Shown piece after piece: positions 31,706 through 42,380 of a DNA stretch of 64,000 nucleotides. The notes under the pieces were generated by a model. The model had not been told where the DNA came from. It saw nothing but the letters and a program-made list of their open reading frames with translations, and did no database searches. The stretch lies in the NCBI GenBank assembly GCA_026770025.1, contig JAMXDE010000044.1:62001-126000 (forward strand). Direction: 5' to 3'. How positions within the stretch are numbered: the stretch's first letter is position 1; the number at the start of each line of letters is the position of its first letter. The stretch comes from Craspedostauros australis. Lineage: Eukaryota; Bacillariophyta; Bacillariophyceae; Mastogloiales; Achnanthaceae. A program made the translations under genes and the position numbers.

Positions 31706-34700
31706 AGGCAGCTTTCATTGTCGTAAGTCCGATCCTGCTATTCCCGTCTCTCCTCTGGCACCTGCTCGCATCCACATTCACAACATACGTCCTGGCATTA
31801 TCCGCCAACTGTCACCAAACCTTCAATCACGTCAACATCATGCGCGGACGCAAGAACCATCGAGTCTGTTGCTCCAAAGCACCACCGACCATATTCGCCT
31901 CTACGCAACGTATGAGGATGGGCTTCTGGAGTCGTCTCTTCCTTCTATCCGCTGTGATGATCCCATTGACGACACTATTCTTCCTCTCAACTCTCACTAC
32001 CGATCGCTGGAAACACGCACAACGCATTTGCAACAAACACCAGCCTCTCGACTACAATCGACTGCTCTTTGGCGACGGATGGAATGACGAGCACGCACGC
32101 AAGAAAAACCCGCTACCAGCTCGCTTCCTTCATCTCTCCGGATTCCATGATGAGTTTGACTCATTCATGATGAACCGACGCATTGCCGCAGATGCCCAAC
32201 AACGCGCAATGTCTCTACCTCCGTCTCAACCAAAGCACTGCTTTTCGATCACTCCATCTTTCTTCACCCTTCAGTCAGATAAACTTCGATCACAGGTGCA
32301 AGCCGTCTCCTATCTGGCCTCCACTGCCTATGAAGCATCCAAAGCACCGAACTTCATGGACGTTCTCGTCTCCCGTCACTACCATACTCCTGGTCTCACC
32401 AACAAGCGCGCCATGTGTCCCATCATCCTCGACACTGGGTGCTCATTCTCCATGACATATCGAAAGGAGGACTTCATCACGGGACCACATCTCGGTAACT
32501 TCGGAGACATCCAAACAGCAAGCGGCAAACTTCAAATCTCTGGCATAGGCACTGTCCAATGGCAAGTGCTATCCCTGAATGGAAACATCGCACCTGTCCG
32601 AACCAGAGCACATTACGTGGAGGAAGCACACATCCGCCTCTTCTCTCCGCAAGCCTACGCTCAATACCACAGCATCAAGACCGATCGCCAACCATATTAC
32701 GGAGACACGGAATCCTTCTCATTCGAGTTGGAGGATGGCAGCGTAATGAACTGTCCTATCCATCCATTCACGAATATTCCGACCGCATTGGCGCGCGATC
32801 CTCAACACCAACTCGCAGACAAACCGGATGCAATACCCTGTCAATGCAAGTCTCACACTTGTTTTGAATGCCAAATCACCCACGCACTACCATCTGTCCT
32901 GTCACCTGCAAACGAGAACCTCACTGCAAATCAGAAACAGCTGCTACTGGATCATCAACGCTTCGGACATCTCGGAATGGATCATGTGAAACAACTTTAT
33001 CGACTTACACGCAGAGTAAGACGTCTCTCCGGACCTGCGCAAAAATGGATTGAGACCCCTTGCCTTCCAGGGCGAGGAAAGGGACCTGCCAACTGCATCA
33101 ACCCACTCTGCCAAGCCTGCGCCATCGCAACGGCCAAGCGTCGACCAATACCTACAAGAACCTCACATCCATCCGAAGACCAACGTCCAATTGCTCCAAA
33201 CGCAACCAAACCAGGTCACCTCGTCTCTGTGGATCACTACCACGTTGCAGTGAAAGGACGCCTCGAACACACCAAAGGGCGCGAACCCGTATCCAGCAAA
33301 TATGTTGGCGGAACCATCTTCTATGATCACTACAGCGGGTTCATCCATACCTTCCATCAGGCATCTCTCGGTGCACACGATACCATCAAAGCCAAGAACG
33401 ACTTCGAATACATTGCCAGCCAGAGCAACGTGTCAATCAAGATGTACCATACGGACCAAGGGTCTCTCTCCTCCCGCGCCTTCCGCGAATCGTTGACTGC
33501 CAATCAAAGCATCCGGTTTGCGTCGCAAGGAGCGCACCATCAAAATGGAGCTGCAGAGGTTGCTATCCGAGTCATCATGAACAGGGCGAGAGCAATGCTC
33601 ATTCACGTCAGCCTCCACTGGCCCGATCAATTCGATGTCGAACTTTGGCCGCTCGCAGTCACCTACGCCACCTGGACGTACAACCATATTCCGCAGCGAA
33701 ACTCCAACAGCTCTCCCATGGCGAAGTTCACGGGATCTGATGACAACTGCGTGATGCTCCAGCGATCGCGCGTATGGGGTTGCCCAGCATACGTCCTGCA
33801 CAAGAACCTCCAAGACAAGAACAAGATTCCAAAATGGGAAGCAAGAGCTCGGATGGGCCAATTCCTTGGCTTCAACCGTGAGTTCTCCTCAACCGTTGCA
33901 TCCATCCTCAATCCTCGCACCGGCCACATCAGCAGCCAATATCACTGCGCCTTCGACGAACGCTTTTCTACCATCGCAACAACCGACGACGGAGAAGACG
34001 ACATCGACCCCAACTGGCATGACATCATCCGTTTCGAAAGCGATAACTACGCCGAAGACCACGATGAAGAAATCGACGGACCTCTGCCTGACGGAGATCC
34101 CGAATTCATGACCGACAAAGAACGAGAAGAATGGAATCGCCAGCATCGCCCTGAACCACGCATGCCTCCGCTCATTCATCCGCCAGCAACAATCATCGGA
34201 AATGACGATGACGGATTCGTCCCTCGCACATCACCCGATACAAGCATCCATGATCTACCGCCTGGCACCGAAGTGGACAGCGGCGACGACGACGACAACG
34301 CCGGCATACCACCACCAGATCCTTCCCTTGATGATGACAACAACACCGGCATGCCACAGCCAGAGCCACCAACGGTCGAAGACAACTCTCCAGTCAGACG
34401 ATCTCGATCCGGACGACGCATTCGCAGACCCGCTCGCTACCGCCAGAACGAAGCAATCTCTCGCAACACCGTCTTTCATCGCATTCATACTCTCTGCCGC
34501 GGGCGCGGACCTCGACCACAGACGTCACCACTCTTCTTCCAAAACCTCAATTGGGACATCAACAACAACTTCGACATCCCAAGCCGCTACCAGATCCTAC
34601 TGGAAGCGTCTACCAGTCCGACTCTCAATGAAATCTACGATATGGACCCTCTTATTCTCCAAGCCAAAGCGCACGACGACGATCATCCATCCCTTGCCGA

Positions 34701-36297
34701 CGTCCTGAACTGCCCTGACCTAAACGAACGAGTCACATGGCGAAAAGCAATGAACGCTGAAATCGAACAGCTTCTCGACAAGAAGACATTCCGCGTGGTT
34801 CCTCGGTCAATGGCAATCAACCACAAAATCATCCCTTCAACCTGGGTCTTTCGTCGCAAGAGATTCCCAGATGGATCCATTATGAAGCTCAAAGCTCGTC
34901 TCTGCGTACGAGGAGACCAACAGCAACAAACAGGGCGAGACAGAAACGAAACGTTTGCTCCCGTTGTTGAATGGAGTTCCATACGTCTGATATTCGCACT
35001 GATGATCGAACATGGACTGTACACTCAATCAATTGATTTCAAAAACGCATTTGTTCAATCTCATCTGCCTGCTCCCATCTACATGCTTCCTCCTCCTGGA
35101 CCGATTCCTATCAACAATCCAAACATTCCAGAGAAGGACCGCCCGATCCTACAAGTCAACAAGAGTCTTTATGGCGACCGAAGAGCACCACGCCTGTGGT
35201 ACGAACATCTTCGCGACGCCCTCATCAGCAACAAATTTGGATTCAGAATGGCCGAGCAAGATCCCTGTCTGTTCCTCAAGAGCAACATCATCATTTGCGT
35301 CTACGTGGATGATGCAATCCTCTGTGGCACAACGATGGAAATCGTTCAATCGACTATCCAACAGCTGCATCAAGAAGGTTTTGACCTCACATGCGAAGGA
35401 GATCTCTCTGCATACCTCGGTATAAAGATCGAGAAATCCAATGATGACCAAATCAAGCTTTCTCAGCCTGGCCTCACAGCCAAAGTCATTGAATCCCTCG
35501 GACTGCAACAAGGATCCTCCCGCGTAATTCCAGCAGATGCCACTCTTGGCAAGAACCCAGACGCTGATCCCATTTCCAATCAATTCAACTACAGATCTGT
35601 ATTGGGAATGATGATGTATCTTGGCACGAACACAAGACCAGACTGCGCATTCGCCATCAATCAATGCGCTCGTTTCAGCCATGATCCAAAACATCCTCAT
35701 GAACTCGCACTCAAACGTATCGGACGCTACCTCCTCGGAACGAAAGACCAAGGAATCCAAGTCAAACGATCAGCAATCGGCTCCATGAACTGCTATGTTG
35801 ACGCCGACTTTGCCGGAGTCTGGGGCAAGGAAGATCCTCAAGATCCCAACTCCGTCCGATCCCGCACTGGATTCATCATCACCCTTGGTAACATGCCCAT
35901 CATTTGGAAATCGAAGATTCAGTCCGAAATCGCCATGTCAACACAAGAAGCAGAGTACATTGCACTCTCAACCGCAATGAGATCAGTCATACCTCTCAAG
36001 AACGCTCTCAAACAACTCATGCACGCCTTCCACATCAAATCAACAGCAGAATCAGAACTGACCACCATCTTCGAGGATAACCAAGCTGCCATCACCTTAG
36101 CAACAACGAAGCCGCCGCGGATGACACCAAGATCAAAACACATCGCCATCAAATACCATTGGTTTCGATCTCACCTCAAGAAAGGATCCTTCGAAATCAA
36201 GTACATCGATTCAACTCTTCAGAAAGCCGACATCATGACGAAGCCATTGGCGCGAGCCAAATTTGTGGCAGCCCGAAAGCTGATCATGGGTTGGTAA
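31702..36297 (+). CDS. pol: Pol of Copia element 1 (protease, integrase, RT, RNase H)
   Basis: 1485 residues from the Met at 31840; about 46 more codons are open back to the gag stop and would be used if made by -1 frameshifting. The N-terminus is hydrophobic: FWSRLFLLSAVMIPLTTLFF at about residues 29-48, and a further hydrophobic stretch in the upstream extension. Protease: DTGCS (Asp198). Integrase: the zinc-binding HQRFGHLGMDH and CINPLCQAC, then core residues in VSVDHYH, YHTDQGS and HHQNGAAE. A Pro/Asp-rich spacer of about 170 residues follows. RT: TWVFRRKRFPDGS, YTQSIDFKNAF and YVDD (Tyr1155). RNase H: CYVDADFAG, EAEYIALS, EDNQAAITLA and SKHIAIKYHW, ending ARKLIMGW. No frameshift or stop was seen, so this is an apparently functional polyprotein that the element's own protease would cleave. 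Confidence 0.92.
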   Translation, partial: LKAAFIVVSPILLFPSLLWHLLASTFTTYVLALSANCHQTFNHVNIMRGRKNHRVCCSKAPPTIFASTQRMRMGFWSRLFLLSAVMIPLTTLFFLSTLTTDRWKHAQRICNKHQPLDYNRLLFGDGWNDEHARKKNPLPARFLHLSGFHDEFDSFMMNRRIAADAQQRAMSLPPSQPKHCFSITPSFFTLQSDKLRSQVQAVSYLASTAYEASKAPNFMDVLVSRHYHTPGLTNKRAMCPIILDTGCSFSMTYRKEDFITGPHLGNFGDIQTASGKLQISGIGTVQWQVLSLNGNIAPVRTRAHYVEEAHIRLFSPQAYAQYHSIKTDRQPYYGDTESFSFELEDGSVMNCPIHPFTNIPTALARDPQHQLADKPDAIPCQCKSHTCFECQITHALPSVLSPANENLTANQKQLLLDHQRFGHLGMDHVKQLYRLTRRVRRLSGPAQKWIETPCLPGRGKGPANCINPLCQACAIATAKRRPIPTRTSHPSEDQRPIAPNATKPGHLVSVDHYHVAVKGRLEHTKGREPVSSKYVGGTIFYDHYSGFIHTFHQASLGAHDTIKAKNDFEYIASQSNVSIKMYHTDQGSLSSRAFRESLTANQSIRFASQGAHHQNGAAEVAIRVIMNRARAMLIHVSLHWPDQFDVELWPLAVTYATWTYNHIPQRNSNSSPMAKFTGSDDNCVMLQRSRVWGCPAYVLHKNLQDKNKIPKWEARARMGQFLGFNREFSSTVASILNPRTGHISSQYHCAFDERFSTIATTDDGEDDIDPNWHDIIRFESDNYAEDHDEEIDGPLPDGDPEFMTDKEREEWNRQHRPEPRMPPLIHPPATIIGNDDDGFVPRTSPDTSIHDLPPGTEVDSGDDDDNAGIPPPDPSLDDDNNTGMPQPEPPTVEDNSPVRRSRSGRRIRRPARYRQNEAISRNTVFHRIHTLCRGRGPRPQTSPLFFQNLNWDINNNFDIPSRYQILLEASTSPTLNEIYDMDPLILQAKAHDDDHPSLADVLNCPDLNERVTWRKAMNAEIEQLLDKKTFRVVPRSMAINHKIIPSTWVFRRKRFPDGSIMKLKARLCVRGDQQQQTGRDRNETFAPVVEWSSIRLIFALMIEHGLYTQSIDFKNAFVQSHLPAPIYMLPPPGPIPINNPNIPEKDRPILQVNKSLYGDRRAPRLWYEHLRDALISNKFGFRMAEQDPCLFLKSNIIICVYVDDAILCGTTMEIVQSTIQQLHQEGFDLTCEGDLSAYLGIKIEKSNDDQIKLSQPGLTAKVIESLGLQQGSSRVIPADATLGKNPDADPISNQFNYRSVLGMMMYLGTNTRPDCAFAINQCARFSHDPKHPHELALKRIGRYLLGTKDQGIQVKRSAIGSMNCYVDADFAGVWGKEDPQDPNSVRSRTGFIITLGNMPIIWKSKIQSEIAMSTQEAEYIALSTAMRSVIPLKNALKQLMHAFHIKSTAESELTTIFEDNQAAITLATTKPPRMTPRSKHIAIKYHWFRSHLKKGSFEIKYIDSTLQKADIMTKPLARAKFVAARKLIMGW

Positions 36298-36320
36298 CGC
36301 ATTCAACACCTGAGGGCGAG

Positions 36321-36559
36321 TGTTATCATGAATTAGTCCAGCTGATCGATACGACACCAAACCCGAACCAGCACGCCGCTGCGTCAGCAACGCCACGACT
36401 TTGCGCCCGCGACGCACGCAACATTTAGCGAACTTGACGCAAAGTCAAGACCACAGTAGAATAAGCTCACAATCCCATGGGACCTTCCATGGGCCCTCTC
36501 AATGGGCACTATACAACTTTAGCACACGCACACACACGCACACTTGCCTGTAGCAATTA
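36321..36559 (+). repeat. 3' LTR of Copia element 1
   Basis: 239 bp, by eye identical to the 5' LTR. The purine tract GAGGGCGAG lies immediately upstream, and CATGT of the target duplication follows. Confidence 0.92.
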
Positions 36560-36564
36560 CATGT

Positions 36565-37750
36565 ATTGCCATAGTCGTTGAGTGCTTGTTCTGTGTTGCC
36601 ACAACATCAACAATTCGTTGTTTTCGGTGATGTGAAGAATTCTTGGTGCGCTTCAATCGTCTGCCTGTCATCCGTGGTTGATCGTGTTTGGGTGACGCAC
36701 TTCAATTTGCCACGATCGTGGAATTGGTTTGCGAGTGATGATGACACACACAAACGCACTCACAGAGAAACACGATCATCTGTCTGTTGTTGCGCAACCC
36801 CGCGCGACGATGGCCACCGACCGCAATGGTCAGAAATGAGAGGCGACATCGGCAGCGCCATGATGGAACAGCCGAGGAAGAACCCACATCTGTTCACCAT
36901 CTTCCTCGTACCGCATCCCTTCACACCATGAGCATACCTATCATGTACAGCGGGACAAGACAATGCGGCATCAGCATCCATGAGGACCAACAGTTGCGGT
37001 AGCAAAGCGTCCAGGCTGATGCTCTGATCGGCATTCGATGCGATCGTAACGAATGGAGTTGATGGGAGATGACGGTGTCAGACTACGGTGCTGGACTGCC
37101 GGGTCCGTGCGCTTCCGTGGAAAGGCACACAAACACAAGCGCACATTGCGTCAGCATCACGCACTGCAGCGACAGGCTTTGAGGATCGCAGCCTCCTGCA
37201 CGCGGCATCCACCGCAAGGCAGCAAGACCGGGAGGTGTCTGAAACAAATGCTGGCAACGACACACGAAACCGCGCTTCATAGCATCGATTTCATTGATCC
37301 ACCGGAACGACGGGTGCGGTGCGAACTCAGCTGGCGTCAACGACGCCGCAGCACATCATCACCCAAAGGTCACAAACGGTCACAAACGAAGTTGATGCCT
37401 GCGCCGGTGCCAGGCTGGGAATCAGGTGGGATGAAGAAGGGTCGAACGCGGCAAGCACGTCAAAAGACGTACTGACGTAGACTATGATGGTTGGTAGAAA
37501 AACGAGACGTTGCCGTAGGAGGCTATGTACTTCTTCGCACCATTTTGCACGCCGCGGAACTTTCATTCTTTCCACATCAGCGGCATGCGTTGGTCCTCTG
37601 CGCATGGACTGATGCAATGTGCTGCGGGCGAACATGGGGCGAGCACTTCCAAGTAGAGTTGGGAGTCGAGCACTCTGGAGGTATCCGACGACTAGCAGCA
37701 ATAGATACAGTACTGCATTTCACATCAACTATTATACATTACATTGTACC
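36565..37750. other. Intergenic region right of element 1, no supported gene
   Basis: 1.2 kb with short overlapping ORFs only. The first 60 bases may continue the minus-strand relic described at 28320. The remaining part shows no repeat partner in the window and no domain. Confidence 0.4.
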
Positions 37751-39775
37751 TTACCATCGCCGTTTTGTCTTTGTCTCCATCTCGCCTTCCATCGACATGT
37801 CTGGACTGCAGTTCGGCCGATCTCTCTTCGTGGTGGGATGGTGAGCCAGCCTCGATTCGAGCAAAGCCAAGATCTTCACATCATGGGTTGCCTTCTGTGC
37901 ACATTCCAATGCTGTATTGCCAGCTTTGTTCCGCACATGAACATCGATCTCTTCCAACATCATCAGATACTTGACCACCGCCACCAGACCATTCTTGACT
38001 GCACGGTGAAGGACTGTGTCTCCGCCATTGTTCATCATGTTCACATCCACCGTCACGTTGCTCGATTCAATCAGCAGCTTGATCTTCTCCAGACAGGAAG
38101 GGTCGTAGAGGTAGATTCTGTCAATACTTCCGGTACCAGTGTCGACGCAGCAGATGCAATGCAACGGAGTATCACCATCACTATTCTGAAGCGTTGCGTC
38201 CACTGAGTCATGTTCCACCAACTGTTGAAGGGCGGGCATTCCACCACTCTTGCCCATGCATGCAAGATGGAGAAGCGTGTTGCCATCACGATTCTGGATG
38301 TTTGCAATTGGTTTGGCCTCTTCTATCAATCGTTTGGTGATGCCTGTATCTCCCACACGATTGTTGAGATGGGAGAGATCGCTGAGGTTGGTGGCGGCGA
38401 TGAGTTGGTGTTGGATGAACTCGAAGAGGTGGGTGAGTCTGGTGGTGTCATCCAACGGAACGAAAAGATCTCTGCGGAAGGCGAGGTGCACAGGTGTGTC
38501 ACCGTCATGGTTCTGGACGTAGGAGCTGCCGCTGGTCTTGGACGACTGGAGCAGGTAACCAATGACGAATCGATTCTGATGCTTGCATGCCATGTGGAGG
38601 GATGTGTCACCGTCATGGTTCTGGATATTGAAGCTGCCCTTGGTCTTGGACGATTGGAGCAGGTATTCAATGGCGTCGCGATGCTGATGCTTGCATGCAA
38701 AATGGAGAGGTGTATTCCCACGGCTGTTTTGAATCTTGAGTATTCCATCGATACTCAACCTGCTGTTGCTGTTGTCTTCGTTGTTGTCATTGTTGGGTTG
38801 GTACTCTTCCAGCAACAGCTTCAAGCAAGGTAAGAAGCCAGGGCTACGGAAATCGCAAAGGCGATGCAATGGTGTGTCGCCGTCATTGTTTTGGGTGCGA
38901 ATCTGGTTGTCTGTGTCAACTTTGTCACAATGGACCAGAAACGCAATCATCTCCAGCCAATGAACCCTTTTTGGGAAACAAGCCCGGTGGAGAAGTGTAT
39001 CACCATTGTTGTTGCGAATGTTGAGATTGACAATTTCACCGATAGCATCTGATCCCACCAGATATCGAAGGCAGCTGGTCCTCGCATACTGACATGCTCC
39101 ATGCAAAGGCGTGTCGCCTTCGTTGTTCTGCTTGTTGATGTTGGCAACGGCATCAACTCGGGGACACCGCACCAAGTACTCCAGCACATCGATGTGTCCT
39201 AGTCCGCCGTCATGGTGGAGTAAGGAATGGTGGAGTAAGCTGTTGCCATCGGTATCTTCCATGATGAAGCGGATTCGATCAGATTCCATCAAGTACTCAA
39301 CAAGATTTCTGTTTCCGCTCCTGCAAGCTGAATGGAGCAATGTCTGCCCTCTGTTGTTTCGGGCATTGACATCCACATCGTTTCGATCACATTGCATGAA
39401 GTACTCAATGATACGTTTGCCTCCACGTTCGGACGCAAGGTGCATTGGCGTATTGCCGTCCCTGTCTAGAATGTTGAAATCTACGTCAACGCGGTCAGAT
39501 TCCATCAGGTACTTCACGATATCTGTGTGTAGATTTTCACAAGCATGATGGATTGCTGTCCTTCCAAAGCGATCCTGGAGGTTGACATCCACCTTGATTT
39601 GATCAGACTCCACCAAGTACTGCACAATGAATATGTTTCCATTACAGGAAGCAGCATGGAGTGGTGTATCTCCAGTTTCGCACACAATATCGCAAAGCGT
39701 GCCCTCCTTGCATGATTCGACCAAGGCCTGCACCGATGCCAACTTGTTCTTATGGCATGCTTTGTACAATCGCAC
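37751..39775 (-). CDS. Large ankyrin-repeat protein
   Basis: 674 residues, almost entirely ankyrin repeats. I count about fifteen recognisable TPLH-type starts, including TPLHAASCNG, TAIHHACENL, TPMHLASERG, TLLHSACRSG, TPLHGACQYA, TLLHRACFPK, TPLHRLCDFR, TPLHFACKHQ, TSLHMACKHQ, TLLHLACMGK and TVLHRAVKNG, each followed by a YL(V/L/M)-x-S helix. Two neighbouring repeats (GNTPLHFACKHQHRDAIEYL and GDTSLHMACKHQNRFVIGYL) are near copies, a sign of recent repeat duplication. It starts MRLYKACHKNKLASVQ and ends in a basic tail (TKRDRP, TKTKRRW). No BTB or kinase domain is seen. The role is protein binding only; partner unknown. Repeats resemble those of the ankyrin-BTB gene in style but the two proteins are not copies. 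Confidence 0.85.
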   Translation of the reverse strand: MRLYKACHKNKLASVQALVESCKEGTLCDIVCETGDTPLHAASCNGNIFIVQYLVESDQIKVDVNLQDRFGRTAIHHACENLHTDIVKYLMESDRVDVDFNILDRDGNTPMHLASERGGKRIIEYFMQCDRNDVDVNARNNRGQTLLHSACRSGNRNLVEYLMESDRIRFIMEDTDGNSLLHHSLLHHDGGLGHIDVLEYLVRCPRVDAVANINKQNNEGDTPLHGACQYARTSCLRYLVGSDAIGEIVNLNIRNNNGDTLLHRACFPKRVHWLEMIAFLVHCDKVDTDNQIRTQNNDGDTPLHRLCDFRSPGFLPCLKLLLEEYQPNNDNNEDNSNSRLSIDGILKIQNSRGNTPLHFACKHQHRDAIEYLLQSSKTKGSFNIQNHDGDTSLHMACKHQNRFVIGYLLQSSKTSGSSYVQNHDGDTPVHLAFRRDLFVPLDDTTRLTHLFEFIQHQLIAATNLSDLSHLNNRVGDTGITKRLIEEAKPIANIQNRDGNTLLHLACMGKSGGMPALQQLVEHDSVDATLQNSDGDTPLHCICCVDTGTGSIDRIYLYDPSCLEKIKLLIESSNVTVDVNMMNNGGDTVLHRAVKNGLVAVVKYLMMLEEIDVHVRNKAGNTALECAQKATHDVKILALLESRLAHHPTTKRDRPNCSPDMSMEGEMETKTKRRW

Positions 39776-41437
39776 AAGCCATCTGTCATTGATGTCATCA
39801 CTGTTTCCATTCCAGTTTCATTTTGATTGCATCGTAGAATAGAATGGAGAATGTGCCCCAGCGGATACATTCAGAGTTGGATGGAAGAGAGAGGAAGAGA
39901 GGGTGGGTTGCGTCAACGTGAGTGTATGGCAAGTAGGAGCTGATGGTAGTGCCATGTGCGATCAGCCTGTGAGTTCACATGTACGAGTACGAATGCACAC
40001 GGGTGCGATCAAGAGGCAGGGGAACAAATGGTAGTACTGGTTTTCAGGCAGGAAGGTCGACGTCAAATCGTTCATGCAAGAGAGGTTACCACCATCCCCG
40101 CAGCCACGCAGCTACCACGTTTCATGTGTTGTCACATGCACACATCCACTTCTGGAGACGCTAGCACAAGGGCAAGTACGAGTACAAGTAGTGCACTCAC
40201 GTGCCCATGAGCCTGAATATGTGATTGCTTATGTCTATGAGAATGCTCGTGCGCGAACGTGTGTCGCTTGGTGGGTCGAAGGGTCGTGTGAAGGAGGGAT
40301 CCATGCTGCAGCGACGGCGATCCGTACTTGCAACGATCTGCTCTTTGTTGTTGAGTTGAGGCTTGGACAGGTGTGGCTGTGCGATGTACAAGTATGGGTA
40401 TCAGGAAGGTCGAGTCCTCTCTCCTCGTATGCATGTATTGTATTCCTCCGTTCCGAAATGATTTCCACTTATCTTTTTTGCGACATGCGGTGAGACACCA
40501 AAGACGTCATCAAAAGTGGGGGTTGCGGTAACCAATTTTCCTGTTTTTAGTGACTCTTCCTTCCTTCGAAACTCATGTGGTCGTCTCTGGTCTCTGGCGG
40601 TGCCAGGTACCACGACAACAGACCGTGGTACCATCCTGTGTGTCACTCGAACAGGTTTTTATCCCCGACACGCTCCGCCCCTCCCCTCTGTTCGTGGATG
40701 TCTTCCCACAGTCATTCTTTGTTTTGTTTCGTGTTCGCCTGTTTCCTTGTGCTTTATCCACTCCGGAGTTGGGCTTGTCAAGTGCCTGGGCGGTCACGTC
40801 GAAGCCCCTCTTTTCTGTTGTTTCCGTCACACCAGAGTTGCCTTCGTGTGGTTTTCTGTTTGCGTCTGCTCATTGTCGCCAACTCGCCTTCCACACCCAT
40901 GCGCATGCTACGGCCTTTTTCAGTCTCGTCCGATGCCACATATCCGTGCGGGTGCGACACAGTGGCTACAGTCAACATCCTGCAGCCTGTGCGCACCTTC
41001 CTCGTATCGGATCTCTGCAGTACCCTGTGACTCTGCCTGTGCTTTCTCCCATGCAAATATTCCTTCCTGCTTCTATGCATGCCCAACCCCTGGCTCCGAC
41101 GCCAGCAGCTATCCCATTTTTGTAGCCATTGCCTGCCTCTTTACTTTCTTGAATCTACAACAACACATGCGATTCATATAATAACTTCTAGATAACTGCT
41201 TCTCCATGGGACAAGTTCGGGTGCAGGCTGCTTTTGCTGCGTTCGACACCTCTCCAGGTTATTCTAATGTACTTGTAATTCGTGCTGCCTCACCGTTCTG
41301 TTTGCGATGTGAGGAATCTCTGATGTTGGACGGACCATTCATGTGTCATACAAGCTGTGACATGTCCCATTCGGTGTGGTGTTACACCAGAGTAGTCGCA
41401 GTAATACCAAGAATAGCGCTCAGCAATACCATCGACG
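39776..41437. other. Intergenic region between the ankyrin gene and the minisatellite
   Basis: 1.66 kb. It should contain the promoter of the minus-strand ankyrin gene at its left end. Plus-strand ORFs around 40516-41181 overlap in all three frames and are pyrimidine-rich, which argues against coding. No repeat or RNA gene was recognised. Confidence 0.4.
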
Positions 41438-41577
41438 TCTGCAATGAGGATGCGGGTGATGCTCGTCGCTGTCGTCAAGGATGTGGTGTCGGCGGATGAT
41501 GAGAATGAGGATGATGCTCGTCGCTGTTGCCAAGGCTGTGGTGTCTGCGAATGATGAGGATGCAGGTGAGGATGGTG
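41438..41577 (+). repeat. Minisatellite, left part (split by element 2)
   Basis: Two to three units of the motif GATGATGCTCGTCGCTGTTG / CCAAGGCTGTGGTGTCTGCG / AATGATGAGGATG. It continues on the other side of element 2 at 49070. Unit length is about 60-63 bp. Confidence 0.85.
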
Positions 41578-42380
41578 TGTTGGCAAGTTCCGCGCACGGT
41601 AACCTACGATCGTGGAAGATGGTGTTGGTTGATAGTCGTTCGTTTGCTATTTCATTACTTGGCTACTCCGATGCTCTCGGTGTACGCCCGTTCTCTTGCC
41701 CGATGCTCTCGGCGCTTCAATCTGTTTCGTAGATTCAGTCTCCGACTATGAGTCGGTACGCGAGATACTCTCTCGCTTCTCTCTCTCTGTATTCTCTCTC
41801 TCTCTCTCTCAACATCGTGTACTCGTCGTGCACGATACTCCGTGTTCGATACGTACTCCGTATTCAACACTCCGTTCATTCAGTACTGGCTCCTACTCCA
41901 TGAGTACTTGCCATTTGAAGTTCACCTTCTGTATCCATGATGCTGATGCCCTTCGGTCATCGGATCTTTGCCTCCTGCTCTGACTTGGAGACAGATGTCG
42001 ACGTGGTGACACGATGACATCCTGTCGACGTCAGTAGGCGTCCTTCTGCTCTCCAGATGTCACGTTCCATTGGTGATGAAGTGGTCTGTCAGATGATATC
42101 GTCATCTGAGGTTTAGTTGGGAAGTACCTCGAGATTCTCTTGGTACCATTGATGGATGGACGGACGATCTTCCAATTCTCTCAGAAATCGTCATTTGCAA
42201 ATTTCCTCCAGAAATCTTGCCCCTTTTCGTGTGTTCCATTTCCCCTGTAATTCTGACGAATCACAGTATACTATCGACACGAATGTAGTTATACCGTCCA
42301 AGTGCGTATGAGAGAATAGCGGGTGAACGATGCACATATACTCGTACATCTCGACATATACTCACATGTACATCTCGACA
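41578..42380 (-). repeat. 3' LTR of Copia element 2
   Basis: 803 bp, containing a (CT)n run near 41790-41810. The pol frame runs into it and stops at 42289. Confidence 0.9.

Larger units (their letters stand above)
29268..36559 (+). mobile_element. Copia-type LTR retrotransposon, element 1 (complete)
   Basis: 7.3 kb with two 239-bp LTRs that look identical (29268-29506 and 36321-36559). A 5-bp target-site duplication CATGT flanks it (29263-29267 and 36560-36564). A primer-binding site directly follows the 5' LTR, and a purine tract (GAGGGCGAG) directly precedes the 3' LTR. Gag (29561-31705) and Pol (31840-36297) are separate open frames related by a -1 shift. The domain order protease, integrase, reverse transcriptase, RNase H defines the Copia (Pseudoviridae) class. 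All catalytic motifs are present, so it is probably recent and possibly active. Confidence 0.95.

Noticed and set aside
40516..41181. Plus-strand ORF of 221 codons
   Set aside because: Three overlapping frames are open in the same pyrimidine-rich stretch; no domain or start context.
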